From an uncultured Phocaeicola sp. (GTDB taxonomy: Bacteria; Bacteroidota; Bacteroidia; Bacteroidales; Bacteroidaceae), in assembly GCA_944319745.1 (NCBI GenBank), contig CALUET010000023.1, positions 1 through 64,000 on the forward strand: a stretch of DNA of 64,000 bases, written 5' to 3'. Position 1 is the first letter of the stretch. Each line of letters starts with the position of its first letter. The position numbers were made by a program, and so were the translations under genes. This document shows, in pieces, positions 1 to 8,751 of this stretch. The notes below the pieces were generated by a model. It was not told where the DNA came from, did not search any database, and saw only the letters and a list, made by a program, of their open reading frames with translations.

Positions 1-131
1 CTTTGAAGGTTACGCAACGCGCAGAAGGATAATGCAGTAGATAACTAACTAAATCGTAACCTATTACTATCAAGAGCAATTAACCTACGCTCATTTCCAA
101 TAAATTACACTCTTTTCGTAACTTCCTTTTG

Positions 132-139
132 CAAAGATA
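132..139 (-). promoter_or_regulatory. Putative Bacteroidetes -7 box, gene off left edge
   Basis: The minus strand reads TATCTTTG, an exact match to TAnnTTTG. It would drive transcription leftward, out of the window. No -33 TTTG at the usual spacing is evident. Confidence 0.45.
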
Positions 140-328
140 CGTTTTTTCTCAATATGACGCTCTGAAAGGGAATATTATTTTCTTCGTAAAAATTTTAAAA
201 GTACAGGGTTTTTGTTCGTTTTTTTGAATAAATTGTTGTTTTAATATGGAGTACAAAAGAAATAAAAAAAATGAACTTTTACGGATTATTTTTCTAATAT
301 GTTGCGAAAGAGTGCCGGTGCAGCAAAT

Positions 329-390
329 AAAACATCCCGACACCCGGCGGGAAACAATGCCTTGTTTCGCTCGGGATGTCGGGATGTTTT
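329..390. terminator. Long hairpin terminator downstream of yeiH-like gene
   Basis: A perfect 14-bp outer stem (329-342 with 377-390) encloses a second stem, GAAACAA (351-357) with TTGTTTC (362-368), around the loop TGCC. The outer arms end in A4/T4, so it could work in both directions. It lies 36 bases beyond the stop of the minus-strand transporter gene. Confidence 0.75.
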
Positions 391-425
391 TATGATGTTT
401 TGTAGGTCTTTTCTGTTGAATACTT

Positions 426-1502
426 TTACATGAAGCTCGGAGCCAGGTATTTTGTCAGCAAATACCCGCCGCCAACCAGCCAGACGAACAGCAGTCCTGC
501 GAGTAAGAAAGGTTTTGCTCCGGCCTGTTTGAACTTTTCTATGCTTGTGTCCGTGCCCAGGGCTGTCATGGCCATTGTAAGCATAAAGGTGTCAATATAC
601 TCGATTACTCCGTTAAAGGGGATGTCCTTTACGCTTTCCGCCCCCGTGATATATTGTAAAAGCGAGTTTAAACAGATTACTCCGATGAAGCCGAATGCAA
701 ACCAGGGTATGGTGATTTTGCTTTTTTCCGCCCGGCCGTTGCCTGTTGCCTTTCGGCCTTTTGCCAAGGCGAATCCCATGATTACCAAAACGGGGGCAAG
801 CATCATGACACGAATCATCTTTGTAATTGTTGCGGTCCCGGCAATTCCTAACGAATCTGTCGGATCCATTGCGTTGCCGGCTCCCGCCACGTGAGCCACT
901 TCATGCAGGGTGCTTCCCGTATAGATGGCCACGCCCGTATCGCCTAATGCGCTTAAAAGTCCGGTTCGGTAGAGAACAGGATAAAGAAACATGGAGATGG
1001 TTCCGAAAATGACGACGGTAGACACGGCAATAGCCGTCTTGTGTCCTTCGCATTTTACGACGGGTTCTGCACCAAGCACTGCAGCCGCTCCGCAGATTGC
1101 GCTGCCTGTGGCCGTCATGAGCGAGGTTTCTTTATCTATTTTCAGCAGGCGTCCCAACCAAATCCCGAGGAAAATCGTTCCCGCAACAATGATTGTGTCG
1201 ATGACAATGGCGGGAAGTCCGACCGAGGCGACCTGCGTCAATGTCAGTCTGAATCCATATAAAACGATACCTGCGCGCAGAACTTGTTTCGTACAGAACT
1301 TGATGCCCGGCACCCAAGTTTCGGGTAAATGATTGCGAAGACTGTTGGCATAAAGCATACCTAAGATGATGCCTACGATAAGAGGACTAAACGATAGGTG
1401 TTTGACAAAAGGAATTTCGGCGATGTAGAATGCCGCAAATGTAAATAAGGTTATCAGCAAAATTCCGTGAAGGGTGTTTCCTCTGTTTCCTTTTTTAAGC
1501 AT
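426..1502 (-). CDS. YeiH/UPF0324 family putative sulfate exporter
   Basis: This 358-residue, strongly hydrophobic protein has about ten predicted membrane segments and belongs to the UPF0324 (YeiH) inner-membrane family, whose members are annotated as putative sulfate exporters; the substrate is not proven. Glycine/alanine-rich stretches such as GSAICGAAAVLGAEPVV near residue 130 and the GSTLHEVAHVAGAG segment near residue 200 are characteristic. Length is normal for the family. It lies about 95 bases after the two LysO-like genes on the same strand and may share their transcript. A strong hairpin follows it. Confidence 0.85.
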   Translation of the reverse strand: MLKKGNRGNTLHGILLITLFTFAAFYIAEIPFVKHLSFSPLIVGIILGMLYANSLRNHLPETWVPGIKFCTKQVLRAGIVLYGFRLTLTQVASVGLPAIVIDTIIVAGTIFLGIWLGRLLKIDKETSLMTATGSAICGAAAVLGAEPVVKCEGHKTAIAVSTVVIFGTISMFLYPVLYRTGLLSALGDTGVAIYTGSTLHEVAHVAGAGNAMDPTDSLGIAGTATITKMIRVMMLAPVLVIMGFALAKGRKATGNGRAEKSKITIPWFAFGFIGVICLNSLLQYITGAESVKDIPFNGVIEYIDTFMLTMAMTALGTDTSIEKFKQAGAKPFLLAGLLFVWLVGGGYLLTKYLAPSFM

Positions 1503-1596
1503 GATGTCTGTAGTTTTGTAGGGTAAAAAATTAGTTTGTCACTGAGTTTTATTTTTGTTTTTATCGTGTCTTTATCGGGAAAGACGGGTTAAATGT

Positions 1597-2223
1597 TTAC
1601 AATCGGCAGAAAAAAGAAACGAAAAAGGGGACAGTCATGTCGATAAGGATGCCGTGAAAGATGGCAATCGGTATCATCTCTTTGCCCGAATGCTTGCAGA
1701 TTACGGGCAGGGCGACGTCCATCGAATTAACACCCGCTGCCGAAATGGGAGCCAGTTTGCCGAAATATTTATAAATAAGGGGAGCACCGATCAAGGCAAT
1801 TATTTCGCGGAATATGTTCGACAATAAGGCAATGATGCTAAGTTCCGTGGCAAGTTGGGCGCCTATGGTGGTCGCCTTCAGCTGGGTGATGAGCACGGAT
1901 GAGAGAGAATAATAGGCAAATCCGCTCCCTACGGCCATACATTCGAACACACTCCACTGCGAAAGCAACAGACCGGCCAGCGCCGAAAACAATAAAGTGC
2001 CGCAAATCGTTGCAAGCGGGATCAGCAGAAGCTTCAGATTTATTCCTGAAATCATGTTCTTAAAATCTTTATTCGATCCGATGCTTAATCCCACTTGCAA
2101 CATCAATGCATAAAGGATGTACATTGAAACATTCGTTTGATACATGTCAGACGGTACGAGGTTCATTCCGCCCAAAACGCATCCCATCATGAAAACAAGC
2201 AAAATAATTACGTTGTGTCTCAT
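1597..2223 (-). CDS. LysO-type amino-acid exporter, large (C-terminal) subunit
   Basis: This 208-residue membrane protein corresponds to the larger part of LysO (YbjE), which exports L-lysine in E. coli as a single protein of about 300 residues. The motif VGLSIGSNKDF occurs near residue 45, and an almost identical motif occurs in the smaller partner encoded just upstream. The start at 2223 is chosen because its ATG overlaps the stop of the upstream gene as ATGA, giving translational coupling; an in-frame ATG at 2265 would overlap by 46 bases. The lysine substrate is inferred from the family. Confidence 0.75.
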   Translation of the reverse strand: MRHNVIILLVFMMGCVLGGMNLVPSDMYQTNVSMYILYALMLQVGLSIGSNKDFKNMISGINLKLLLIPLATICGTLLFSALAGLLLSQWSVFECMAVGSGFAYYSLSSVLITQLKATTIGAQLATELSIIALLSNIFREIIALIGAPLIYKYFGKLAPISAAGVNSMDVALPVICKHSGKEMIPIAIFHGILIDMTVPFFVSFFCRL

Positions 2224-2498
2224 GATTTTCCTCCTTTTTGAAAGAATAGTTTCAAAACCATCCACGACGCGAATATACTACCACATGTAGATAAAACTGC
2301 CAAGATTCCGGCTTGCCATCCGAAATGGGGCAGATTGTTTATGACTGATTTATTTGAACCTATTGAAATACCTATAATAAAAAGCAGTAATAAAACGGTA
2401 CATGTAATGGTTTTTTCCGTATTCTTCAAAAAAGAAATATCTCGTAAAAGGTATCCCACAACGATACCTGTGAACATAAATCCGATAACGATGGGCAT
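2220..2498 (-). CDS. LysO-type exporter, small (N-terminal) subunit
   Basis: This 92-residue protein has about three membrane helices and matches the N-terminal part of LysO (DUF340 type). It carries IGISIGSNKSV, paralleling the motif in the large subunit, and ends in a short basic tail (QKGGKS). The 4-base ATGA overlap with the next gene argues for two designed subunits rather than a frameshifted single gene. A good promoter lies about 220 bases upstream, leaving an unusually long leader. Confidence 0.75.
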   Translation of the reverse strand: MPIVIGFMFTGIVVGYLLRDISFLKNTEKTITCTVLLLLFIIGISIGSNKSVINNLPHFGWQAGILAVLSTCGSIFASWMVLKLFFQKGGKS

Positions 2499-2717
2499 AA
2501 TACTCCGGTCTTTAGGGATTAACTAAAAGCTTTTAAAACAATAGCGTATCGTGACGCTTTTAAAAAAAGAAAAGGAAAGCTGTTTTAGAGAAACCCGTTG
2601 AACCAATGGATGTGTACGATGCGTTTGCCCTGCACCTGCAGGGGCGGTACAAGTTTTTCTCGTTGACCGTATGTAAACATCCTGTTCATTGGAGTAAAAC
2701 GTGGTGTTATTTGCGTG

Positions 2718-2749
2718 CAAAGATAGGCAGGTTTTGTATATTTTCCAAA
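2718..2749 (-). promoter_or_regulatory. Promoter of LysO-type genes
   Basis: The minus strand has -33 TTTG (2746-2749), a 20-base spacer and -7 TATCTTTG (2718-2725), a textbook Bacteroidetes promoter. Transcription should start near 2713, about 215 bases before the first LysO codon. Confidence 0.7.
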
Positions 2750-2808
2750 TAAATATAACAAAAAAACAATAACGTTAGGTTCAGGGAATGGGTTTTTCCC
2801 AAAAGTAT

Positions 2809-2816
2809 TATCTTTG
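2809..2816 (+). promoter_or_regulatory. Putative -7 box of M23 peptidase gene
   Basis: TATCTTTG matches TAnnTTTG and sits 23 bases before the ATG at 2840. No clear -33 element is visible. Confidence 0.5.
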
Positions 2817-2839
2817 CTCATCGTTTAAAACCATTTGGG

Positions 2840-4501
2840 ATGATACGTAAAATTGGGTTAGTAATTTTATGGGGCATCGGGCTTTTTGCACGTGCGCAAG
2901 ACGCGGATAGCGTGATATACCGCTCGCCTGTTGACTTTCCGATGCTGTTGAGCGCGAACTTTGGTGAGCTTCGTCCGAATCATTTTCATGGCGGACTCGA
3001 CATAAAGACGCAGGGGGTGACGGGAAAAGTGGTGCGTGCGGTTGCCGATGGATACATATCTCGTGTGGCAGTTTTCCACGGAGGTTACGGACAAGCCGTA
3101 TATGTTACCCATCCCGACGGGCATACTTCTGTGTACGGACATGTAGAGGCTTTTGCGCCCTCCCTGCAGGAACGGGTGAGGGAATATCAGTATAAATATG
3201 AAACGTTCACCTGCGATTTGTCTTTCGAACCCGAAGAATTTCCTGTGAAAGCGGGTGATATGATTGCATTGAGCGGCAATGAAGGATCATCGGCCGGGCC
3301 GCATCTGCATTTGGAAATACGGCGTTCCGACAATGGGAACTACACCGATCCGTTGCCTCGCTTCCGGGAATATTTGAAAGACACAAAAGTTCCCGAAGCT
3401 TCGTTGATAGCTTTTTATCCGATTGTCGGGCAAGGTGTAATAAACGGTTCGGGAGAGAAACTGCTGCGCGGGGTTTCTTCTTTAAATTCGCCGGTATATG
3501 CGTGGGGAAAGATTTATACGGGCATTAGTGCGAAAGACTATATGGATGGGACGACAAACTATTATGGCGTGCATTCTGTCACGTTGTATGTCGATTCGGT
3601 GGAAGTGTTTTGCAGTAAGACGGACGAGTTTTCTGCCGATGAGAACCGGATGATCAACGGTTTCATCGATTACGATGAGTTGCAACGCACGCGCCGGTTG
3701 ATCATGCGCTCGTATAAGTCGCCGGGAAACGGCTTGAACTTATTGTCGGTGGATACGGATAATGGCGTGATAACCATAGCGGAAGAACGCGATTATGCCT
3801 TCTGCTATGTGCTGGAAGATAACTTTGGAAATACGAAAACGTATCGTTTCACCGTAAAGGGGAAGCGTCAGGATATACCAGAAAAAGGAAAAGAAAAGGG
3901 TATGCGCTTGCATTGGAATAGGGCAAATGTGGTGCAGAAACCGGGAATGGAATTCGTCATTCCCAAAGGAATGCTGTACGACGATGCCGAACTTTATACG
4001 GAAATGAAAGATGACAGTGCGGGTGTTTCGTTTGATTATGTGCTTGATGCCGGAAACACGCCCCTGCATGATTATTGCGATTTGGCCATTGGCGTGCGAA
4101 AACAATCCGTTGCCGATACCACAAAATACTATATCGTAAGGAAAGACGGGCGGCGGAAATATTCGGAAGGCGGGCAATATTCCGATGGTTGGGTGCGGAC
4201 AAAGGTGCGTAACTTCGGGACGTTTTCCGTGGCAGTCGATACGGTTCCTCCCCGCATAACCCCATTGGGTGAGTCATCCTGGCGGTCAACCCGGAACATT
4301 CGCTTCCGCGTGAGTGACGGAGAAACGGGAATATCCGAATATAAGGTGTATGTCGACGGAGCATTTGTTTTGTTCGGTTTGAAGAAAGGCATTCTTGTCA
4401 TTCAGGATAAGAACAGGGTGAGCTGGGGAAAACGTCACCGTTTGGAGGTTGTCGTAACGGATTATTGCGGAAATGAGACGCGTGAATATTATGAATTTTA
4501 A
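2840..4501 (+). CDS. M23 family zinc metallopeptidase, secreted
   Basis: This 553-residue protein starts with a signal peptide (about residues 1-19, ending ARAQ). A LytM/M23 peptidase domain follows: the first zinc-ligand motif HGGLD has H50 and D54, and HLH (H155, H157) gives the other conserved histidines. M23 enzymes cut peptide cross-links of peptidoglycan in the periplasm. The remaining 380 residues are beta-rich and of unclear function, as is common for the large Bacteroidetes members. All catalytic residues appear present. A dipeptidase gene follows after 8 bases, so the two are probably cotranscribed and may act in successive steps of peptide breakdown. Confidence 0.88.
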   Translation: MIRKIGLVILWGIGLFARAQDADSVIYRSPVDFPMLLSANFGELRPNHFHGGLDIKTQGVTGKVVRAVADGYISRVAVFHGGYGQAVYVTHPDGHTSVYGHVEAFAPSLQERVREYQYKYETFTCDLSFEPEEFPVKAGDMIALSGNEGSSAGPHLHLEIRRSDNGNYTDPLPRFREYLKDTKVPEASLIAFYPIVGQGVINGSGEKLLRGVSSLNSPVYAWGKIYTGISAKDYMDGTTNYYGVHSVTLYVDSVEVFCSKTDEFSADENRMINGFIDYDELQRTRRLIMRSYKSPGNGLNLLSVDTDNGVITIAEERDYAFCYVLEDNFGNTKTYRFTVKGKRQDIPEKGKEKGMRLHWNRANVVQKPGMEFVIPKGMLYDDAELYTEMKDDSAGVSFDYVLDAGNTPLHDYCDLAIGVRKQSVADTTKYYIVRKDGRRKYSEGGQYSDGWVRTKVRNFGTFSVAVDTVPPRITPLGESSWRSTRNIRFRVSDGETGISEYKVYVDGAFVLFGLKKGILVIQDKNRVSWGKRHRLEVVVTDYCGNETREYYEF

Positions 4502-4509
4502 AACAAAAT

Positions 4510-6162
4510 ATGATTGAAATGAAGAGAATAATGTTGGCCGTAATATTCTTTGCGGCAATGATGGCAAGCGGTTGGGCCTGCACCAACTTCATCGTGGGGA
4601 AAAAAGCTTCTGCCGACGGTTCGGTTATAGTGTCGTATTCTGCCGACTCGTATGGCATGTTCGGTTTCTTATGTCATTACCCTGCGGCAGTACATCCTTC
4701 GGGAACCATGCGTGATATATACGACTGGGATACCGGAAAATATCTGGGGCAGATAAAAGAAGCAAAGCAAACATATAACGTAATCGGGAATATCAACGAG
4801 TATCAGGTTACCATTGGAGAGACAACTTTCGGCGGGCGTCCCGAGTTGGTCGATTCGACCGGCATCATGGATTATGGAAGCCTTATTTATGTTGCCCTGC
4901 AGCGTTCGCGCACAGCAAAAGAAGCTATCAAGGTAATGACCGACTTGGTTAAGGAATATGGTTACTACAGTAGCGGAGAATCTTTCTCTATTGCCGATCC
5001 GAACGAGGCATGGATTTTGGAAATGATTGGGAAAGGTCCCGGCATAAAAGGAGCGGTTTGGGTGGCAGTCCGCATACCGGATGACTGCATAGCTGCCCAT
5101 GCTAATCAGAGCAGAATACATAAGTTTGACATGAACGACAAGGACAATTGCCTGTATTCTCCCGATGTAATATCTTTTGCACGGGAAAAAGGTTATTTTG
5201 ACGGCGTGAACAAAGACTTTAGTTTTGCCGATGCTTACTGTCCTTTAAACTTTAGTGGTGTCCGTTTTTGCGAGGCGCGTGTGTGGAGTTTTTATAATAT
5301 GTTCAGTAAATCGACGGGAAAAGCTTATCTTTCTTACGTACAGGGAGAGTCAAACGAGCCGATGCCTCTTTACGTGAAACCCGATAAAAAAGTATCGGTT
5401 CGCGATATTCAACAAGCCATGCGCGATCATTATGAAGGAACTCCCTTGGACATTACAAAAGACATGGGCGCGGGCATGTTTGAAACTCCTTATCGTTTGT
5501 CTCCTTTAACGTTTGAAGTGGACGGACAGACGTATTTCAACGAACGCCCCATCTCGACGCAACAGAGCGCTTTTGCCTTTGTTTCCCAAATGCGTTCTAC
5601 GATGCCCGATGCAATTGGCGGCGTGCTTTGGTTCGGAGTGGACGATGCGAACATGACTGTCTTTACGCCGGTTTATTGCAATACCGGTAAGGTTCCGGCG
5701 GTATATGCCCAAGGGAATGGCGATTGCGTTACGTTTTCTTGGGATTCGGCCTTCTGGATTTACAACTGGGTTGCCGATATGATTCGTCCCCGATACAGTT
5801 TGATGGTGGAAGATATGCGCACGGTTCAAAATGCTCTTGAGGATATGTATGCCAATGCGCAAGGAGGTATCGAATCGGCAGCGCTGAATCTTTATTCGGA
5901 AGATCCGCAGAAAGCAAAGGATTTCTTGGCGGAATATACGGCAATGACGGCGAAAACTGCGGTTGAAAGTTGGAAGCATTTGGGAGAATTTCTGATAGTT
6001 CGTTACAATGACGGCGTAGTGAAAAAAATGAAGGATGGAAAGCTTCAACGTCCCGAAACGGGAAATGTCGCTCCGTTGGACCGCCCCGGTTATCCGGAAG
6101 AATTCCTTAAAGAACTGGTAAAAGCCACAGGCGATCGGTATAAGATGAAAGAAATGGAATAA
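4510..6162 (+). CDS. C69 family dipeptidase, secreted
   Basis: This 550-residue N-terminal-nucleophile hydrolase belongs to peptidase family C69 (PepD-like dipeptidases). A signal peptide ends at GWA just before C24; C24 followed by TNF becomes the new N-terminus and nucleophile, as expected for this family. The downstream family motif ADGSVIVSYSADSYG is visible. Length fits. ATG codons at 4510 and 4519 are both possible starts; the second gives a more usual signal peptide. The enzyme should act in the periplasm or outside the cell, cleaving dipeptides. It follows the M23 gene by 8 bases. Confidence 0.88.
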   Translation: MIEMKRIMLAVIFFAAMMASGWACTNFIVGKKASADGSVIVSYSADSYGMFGFLCHYPAAVHPSGTMRDIYDWDTGKYLGQIKEAKQTYNVIGNINEYQVTIGETTFGGRPELVDSTGIMDYGSLIYVALQRSRTAKEAIKVMTDLVKEYGYYSSGESFSIADPNEAWILEMIGKGPGIKGAVWVAVRIPDDCIAAHANQSRIHKFDMNDKDNCLYSPDVISFAREKGYFDGVNKDFSFADAYCPLNFSGVRFCEARVWSFYNMFSKSTGKAYLSYVQGESNEPMPLYVKPDKKVSVRDIQQAMRDHYEGTPLDITKDMGAGMFETPYRLSPLTFEVDGQTYFNERPISTQQSAFAFVSQMRSTMPDAIGGVLWFGVDDANMTVFTPVYCNTGKVPAVYAQGNGDCVTFSWDSAFWIYNWVADMIRPRYSLMVEDMRTVQNALEDMYANAQGGIESAALNLYSEDPQKAKDFLAEYTAMTAKTAVESWKHLGEFLIVRYNDGVVKKMKDGKLQRPETGNVAPLDRPGYPEEFLKELVKATGDRYKMKEME

Positions 6163-6203
6163 TCTTTTCTATTTTATTATTAGGAAATAATAAGATAATC
6201 GTT

Positions 6204-6211
6204 TATTTTTG
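6204..6211 (+). promoter_or_regulatory. Putative -7 box of phosphohexomutase gene
   Basis: TATTTTTG matches TAnnTTTG and lies 37 bases before the ATG at 6249. Confidence 0.5.
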
Positions 6212-6248
6212 TTTGTACAAATATTTATCAATAAAATAAAATACGATC

Positions 6249-7994
6249 ATGGAAAACGAAGAATTGATTAAACAATGTACCGAGAAAGCACTGAAATGGT
6301 TGACTCCGGCTTATGATGCCGACACGCAGGCTGAAGTAAAACGTATGTTGGATAATCCGGATAAAACGGCGCTGATAGACGCTTTTTATACCAATCTTGA
6401 GTTTGGAACCGGTGGCTTGCGTGGTATTATGGGCGCAGGAACCAATCGGATGAACATTTATACTGTGGGAGCAGCTACCCAGGGACTGGCCAATTACTTG
6501 AATAAATGTTTTGCAGGGAAGAAGGATATTTCAGTCGTGGTTGGGCACGATTGCCGTAATAACAGCCGGCTTTTTGCCGAGATTTCCGCCAATATTTTTT
6601 CAGCGAACGGCATAAAAGTCTATTTGTTCGACGATATGCGTCCCACACCGGAGATGTCTTTTGCCATCCGGACGCTGAAATGTCAGAGCGGAATCATCAT
6701 CACTGCTTCACACAATCCCAAAGAATATAACGGATATAAGGCTTATTGGGACGATGGGGCGCAGGTGCTTGCTCCGCACGATAAGGGAATTATTGACGAA
6801 GTGAACAATGTTTCTTCTGTAGATAAGATTAAGTTTGAAGGAAATAAAGACCTTATTCAGATTATAGGAAAGGAAATAGATGACGAATACTTGCGGATGG
6901 TGCATACGATTTCCATCGATCCGGAAGTGATTAAACGCCAGAAAGATCTGAAGATTGTCTACACTCCGATTCACGGAACCGGCATGATGTTGATACCTCA
7001 GTCGTTGAAATTGTGGGGATTCGAGAACGTTCATTGCGTCCCGGAACAAATGGTTAAGAGCGGAGATTTCCCAACAGTTGTATCGCCCAACCCGGAAAAT
7101 GCCGAAGCTTTATCCATGGCTATTAATCTGGCAAAGCAATTGGATGCCGATATCGTGATGGCTTCCGACCCGGATGCTGACCGTGTGGGAATGGCTTGTA
7201 AGGATAATAAAGGAGAGTGGGTGCTGATAAATGGGAATCAAACCTGCCTTATTTTCTTGTATTATATCATCAAAAACCGTATCGCAATGGGAAAGATGAA
7301 GGGAAACGAATTTATTGTCAAGACCATTGTTACCACCGAATTGATCAAAGCAGTGGCAGAAAAGAATCATATCGAGATGTATGATTGCTACACGGGCTTC
7401 AAGTGGATTGCCAGACAAATTCGACTGAATGAGGGAAAGAAGCAATACATTGGCGGAGGCGAGGAGAGCTATGGCTTCCTGGCTGAAGACTTTGTTCGCG
7501 ATAAAGACGCAGTTTCTGCTTGTTCTTTGCTGGCGGAAATTTGTGCATGGGCAAAAGATCAGGGTAAAACGCTGTATGATATTCTGATGGAGATTTACGT
7601 GGAATACGGATTCTCTAAGGAAGTTACGGTAAATGTTGTGAAGCCCGGTAAGACGGGAGCCGACGAAATTAAAGCAATGATGGAAGGCTTCCGTGCCAAT
7701 CCTCCGAAAGAATTGGGTGGCTCGAAGGTTGTTTTGGTGAAAGATTATAAGACATTAAAGGCAACGGATGCCGAGGGTAACGTTTCTGCAATAGATATGC
7801 CTGAGACATCGAACGTATTGCAGTTCTTTACGGCCGACGGTACGAAAGTATCTGTACGTCCTTCCGGTACCGAACCTAAGATTAAGTTCTATATGGAAGT
7901 TAAGGGCAAGATGGGTTGTCCGAAGTGTTATGCCGGAGCAACAGCCGAGGCTACCGAGAAGATAGAAGCCATTAAAAAGTCATTGGGAATCTGA
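6249..7994 (+). CDS. Phosphoglucomutase/phosphomannomutase family protein
   Basis: This 581-residue cytosolic enzyme is an alpha-D-phosphohexomutase that interconverts sugar 1- and 6-phosphates. The active-site serine loop (TASHNPKEYNG, near residue 155), the metal-binding loop DPDADR (near residue 312), the sugar-binding loop GGEESYG (near residue 401) and the phosphate-binding RPSGTEPK loop (near residue 538) are all present in the right order. Length is typical of the large Bacteroidetes form. It has its own promoter and a strong terminator, so it looks monocistronic. Whether glucose or mannose is preferred cannot be read from the sequence. Confidence 0.93.
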   Translation: MENEELIKQCTEKALKWLTPAYDADTQAEVKRMLDNPDKTALIDAFYTNLEFGTGGLRGIMGAGTNRMNIYTVGAATQGLANYLNKCFAGKKDISVVVGHDCRNNSRLFAEISANIFSANGIKVYLFDDMRPTPEMSFAIRTLKCQSGIIITASHNPKEYNGYKAYWDDGAQVLAPHDKGIIDEVNNVSSVDKIKFEGNKDLIQIIGKEIDDEYLRMVHTISIDPEVIKRQKDLKIVYTPIHGTGMMLIPQSLKLWGFENVHCVPEQMVKSGDFPTVVSPNPENAEALSMAINLAKQLDADIVMASDPDADRVGMACKDNKGEWVLINGNQTCLIFLYYIIKNRIAMGKMKGNEFIVKTIVTTELIKAVAEKNHIEMYDCYTGFKWIARQIRLNEGKKQYIGGGEESYGFLAEDFVRDKDAVSACSLLAEICAWAKDQGKTLYDILMEIYVEYGFSKEVTVNVVKPGKTGADEIKAMMEGFRANPPKELGGSKVVLVKDYKTLKATDAEGNVSAIDMPETSNVLQFFTADGTKVSVRPSGTEPKIKFYMEVKGKMGCPKCYAGATAEATEKIEAIKKSLGI

Positions 7995-8032
7995 CGAAAT
8001 CATAAAATGTCGGTCTGACTTTTTTTGAAAGC

Positions 8033-8090
8033 CTGCCGCGGGGAAGAAAGGATATAAGCATCCTTTCTTTCTTGCGGCAGTTTCTTTTTA
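8033..8090 (+). terminator. Terminator after phosphohexomutase gene
   Basis: CTGCCGC (8033-8039) pairs with GCGGCAG (8074-8080). The inner arms are also complementary (GAAGAAAGGAT with ATCCTTTCTT) around a short loop, and TTTCTTTTT follows. This is a strong rho-independent terminator. Confidence 0.85.
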
Positions 8091-8112
8091 TTCTTTTTTA
8101 TCGGATTTCTTT

Positions 8113-8143
8113 TTTGAAGGTGCAGAGCGTTTCATTATTTTTG
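8113..8143 (+). promoter_or_regulatory. Promoter of Crp/Fnr gene
   Basis: -33 TTTG (8113-8116), a 19-base spacer and -7 TATTTTTG (8136-8143) match the Bacteroidetes consensus. The ATG lies 25 bases further at 8169. Confidence 0.65.
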
Positions 8144-8168
8144 TGGGTAGTGTGAAAAAGAACGTTGT

Positions 8169-8741
8169 ATGTCTGATTTGGAAATATATGCCCGAAAGTC
8201 CGATTGGGACGAATTGAAACAGTTGGTCTTACGCCACGGAGAGAGAGTATGTGTGCGTAAGAACGACTATTTTGTGCAGTGTGGTGATGCTTCCGATCGG
8301 ATTGCTTATATAAAACGTGGAGCTTTCAAGTACACACGGACGCGGACGGACGGGAAAGAGAGGATATTGTCTTTCATGTTCGAAGGGGAATTTATCGCAA
8401 ATTACATTCCGTCCCGAAACGAAAGCATGGCTTTGATGAATGTACAGGCCCTGGAAGATTCTGTGATATATGTTTTTCCGGTGAGTCGTTACCGCCAGTT
8501 TTTTGAGAAAAAGATTGGCCGGAGTGTATATGTCCCTCAGTTTACGGAAGTCATTGCGTTTGGCTTTCTTCAGAAAATGTTGTCGTGGGCCTGCGATACG
8601 CCCGAGGAGCGTTATTTCAGTTTAAAGGAAAGAGTTCCCGATATATTTAATCGTGTCAATTTAAAAGATATAGCTTCTTACATAGGTGTTACTCCGGAAA
8701 CACTCAGCCGGATGCGTACTTCTTATTTGAATAAAATATAG
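8169..8741 (+). CDS. Crp/Fnr family transcriptional regulator
   Basis: This 190-residue protein has an N-terminal cyclic-nucleotide-binding-type beta-roll (about residues 10-115), a dimerisation helix and a C-terminal helix-turn-helix (about 163-190). The recognition helix carries E177, S180 and R181, the E-x-x-S-R pattern FNR uses to read TTGAT half-sites. Cysteines occur only at 28, 38 and 142, so the N-terminal iron-sulfur ligands of FNR are absent and the protein is unlikely to be a direct oxygen sensor. Immediately downstream lies TTGATGCGCATCAA, a perfect FNR-type palindrome. The effector is unknown. Confidence 0.88.
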   Translation: MSDLEIYARKSDWDELKQLVLRHGERVCVRKNDYFVQCGDASDRIAYIKRGAFKYTRTRTDGKERILSFMFEGEFIANYIPSRNESMALMNVQALEDSVIYVFPVSRYRQFFEKKIGRSVYVPQFTEVIAFGFLQKMLSWACDTPEERYFSLKERVPDIFNRVNLKDIASYIGVTPETLSRMRTSYLNKI

Positions 8742-8751
8742 TTTCAACTTC

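Larger units (their letters stand above)
1..425. other. Intergenic region at left edge
   Basis: No convincing gene is seen in these 425 bases. A short 64-codon minus-strand reading frame (149-343) is lysine- and phenylalanine-rich, of low complexity, and has no recognisable domain. The stretch holds a minus-strand -7 box at 132-139, presumably for a gene beyond the left edge, an AT-rich spacer, and a long hairpin at 329-390 that ends the minus-strand transporter gene. Confidence 0.6.
2499..2839. other. Divergent intergenic region with long LysO leader
   Basis: These 341 bases separate the minus-strand LysO genes from the plus-strand M23 peptidase gene. They hold one promoter for each direction (2718-2749 minus, 2809-2816 plus). 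Between the minus promoter and the LysO start lie about 210 bases containing a 34-codon minus-strand open frame (2585-2689), a 5-bp stem near 2543-2558 and the palindrome AAAAGCTTTT (2524-2533). No known riboswitch is recognised. Confidence 0.5.

Noticed and set aside
2220-2265. Apparent frameshift in LysO
   Set aside because: The stop of the small subunit and the ATG of the large one overlap exactly as ATGA, the usual sign of coupled genes.
2585-2821. A 78-codon minus-strand frame in the LysO leader region
   Set aside because: Its first half lies upstream of the well-formed LysO promoter and antisense to the M23 promoter, so the full frame is unlikely to be translated. Only the last 34 codons could lie on the LysO transcript.
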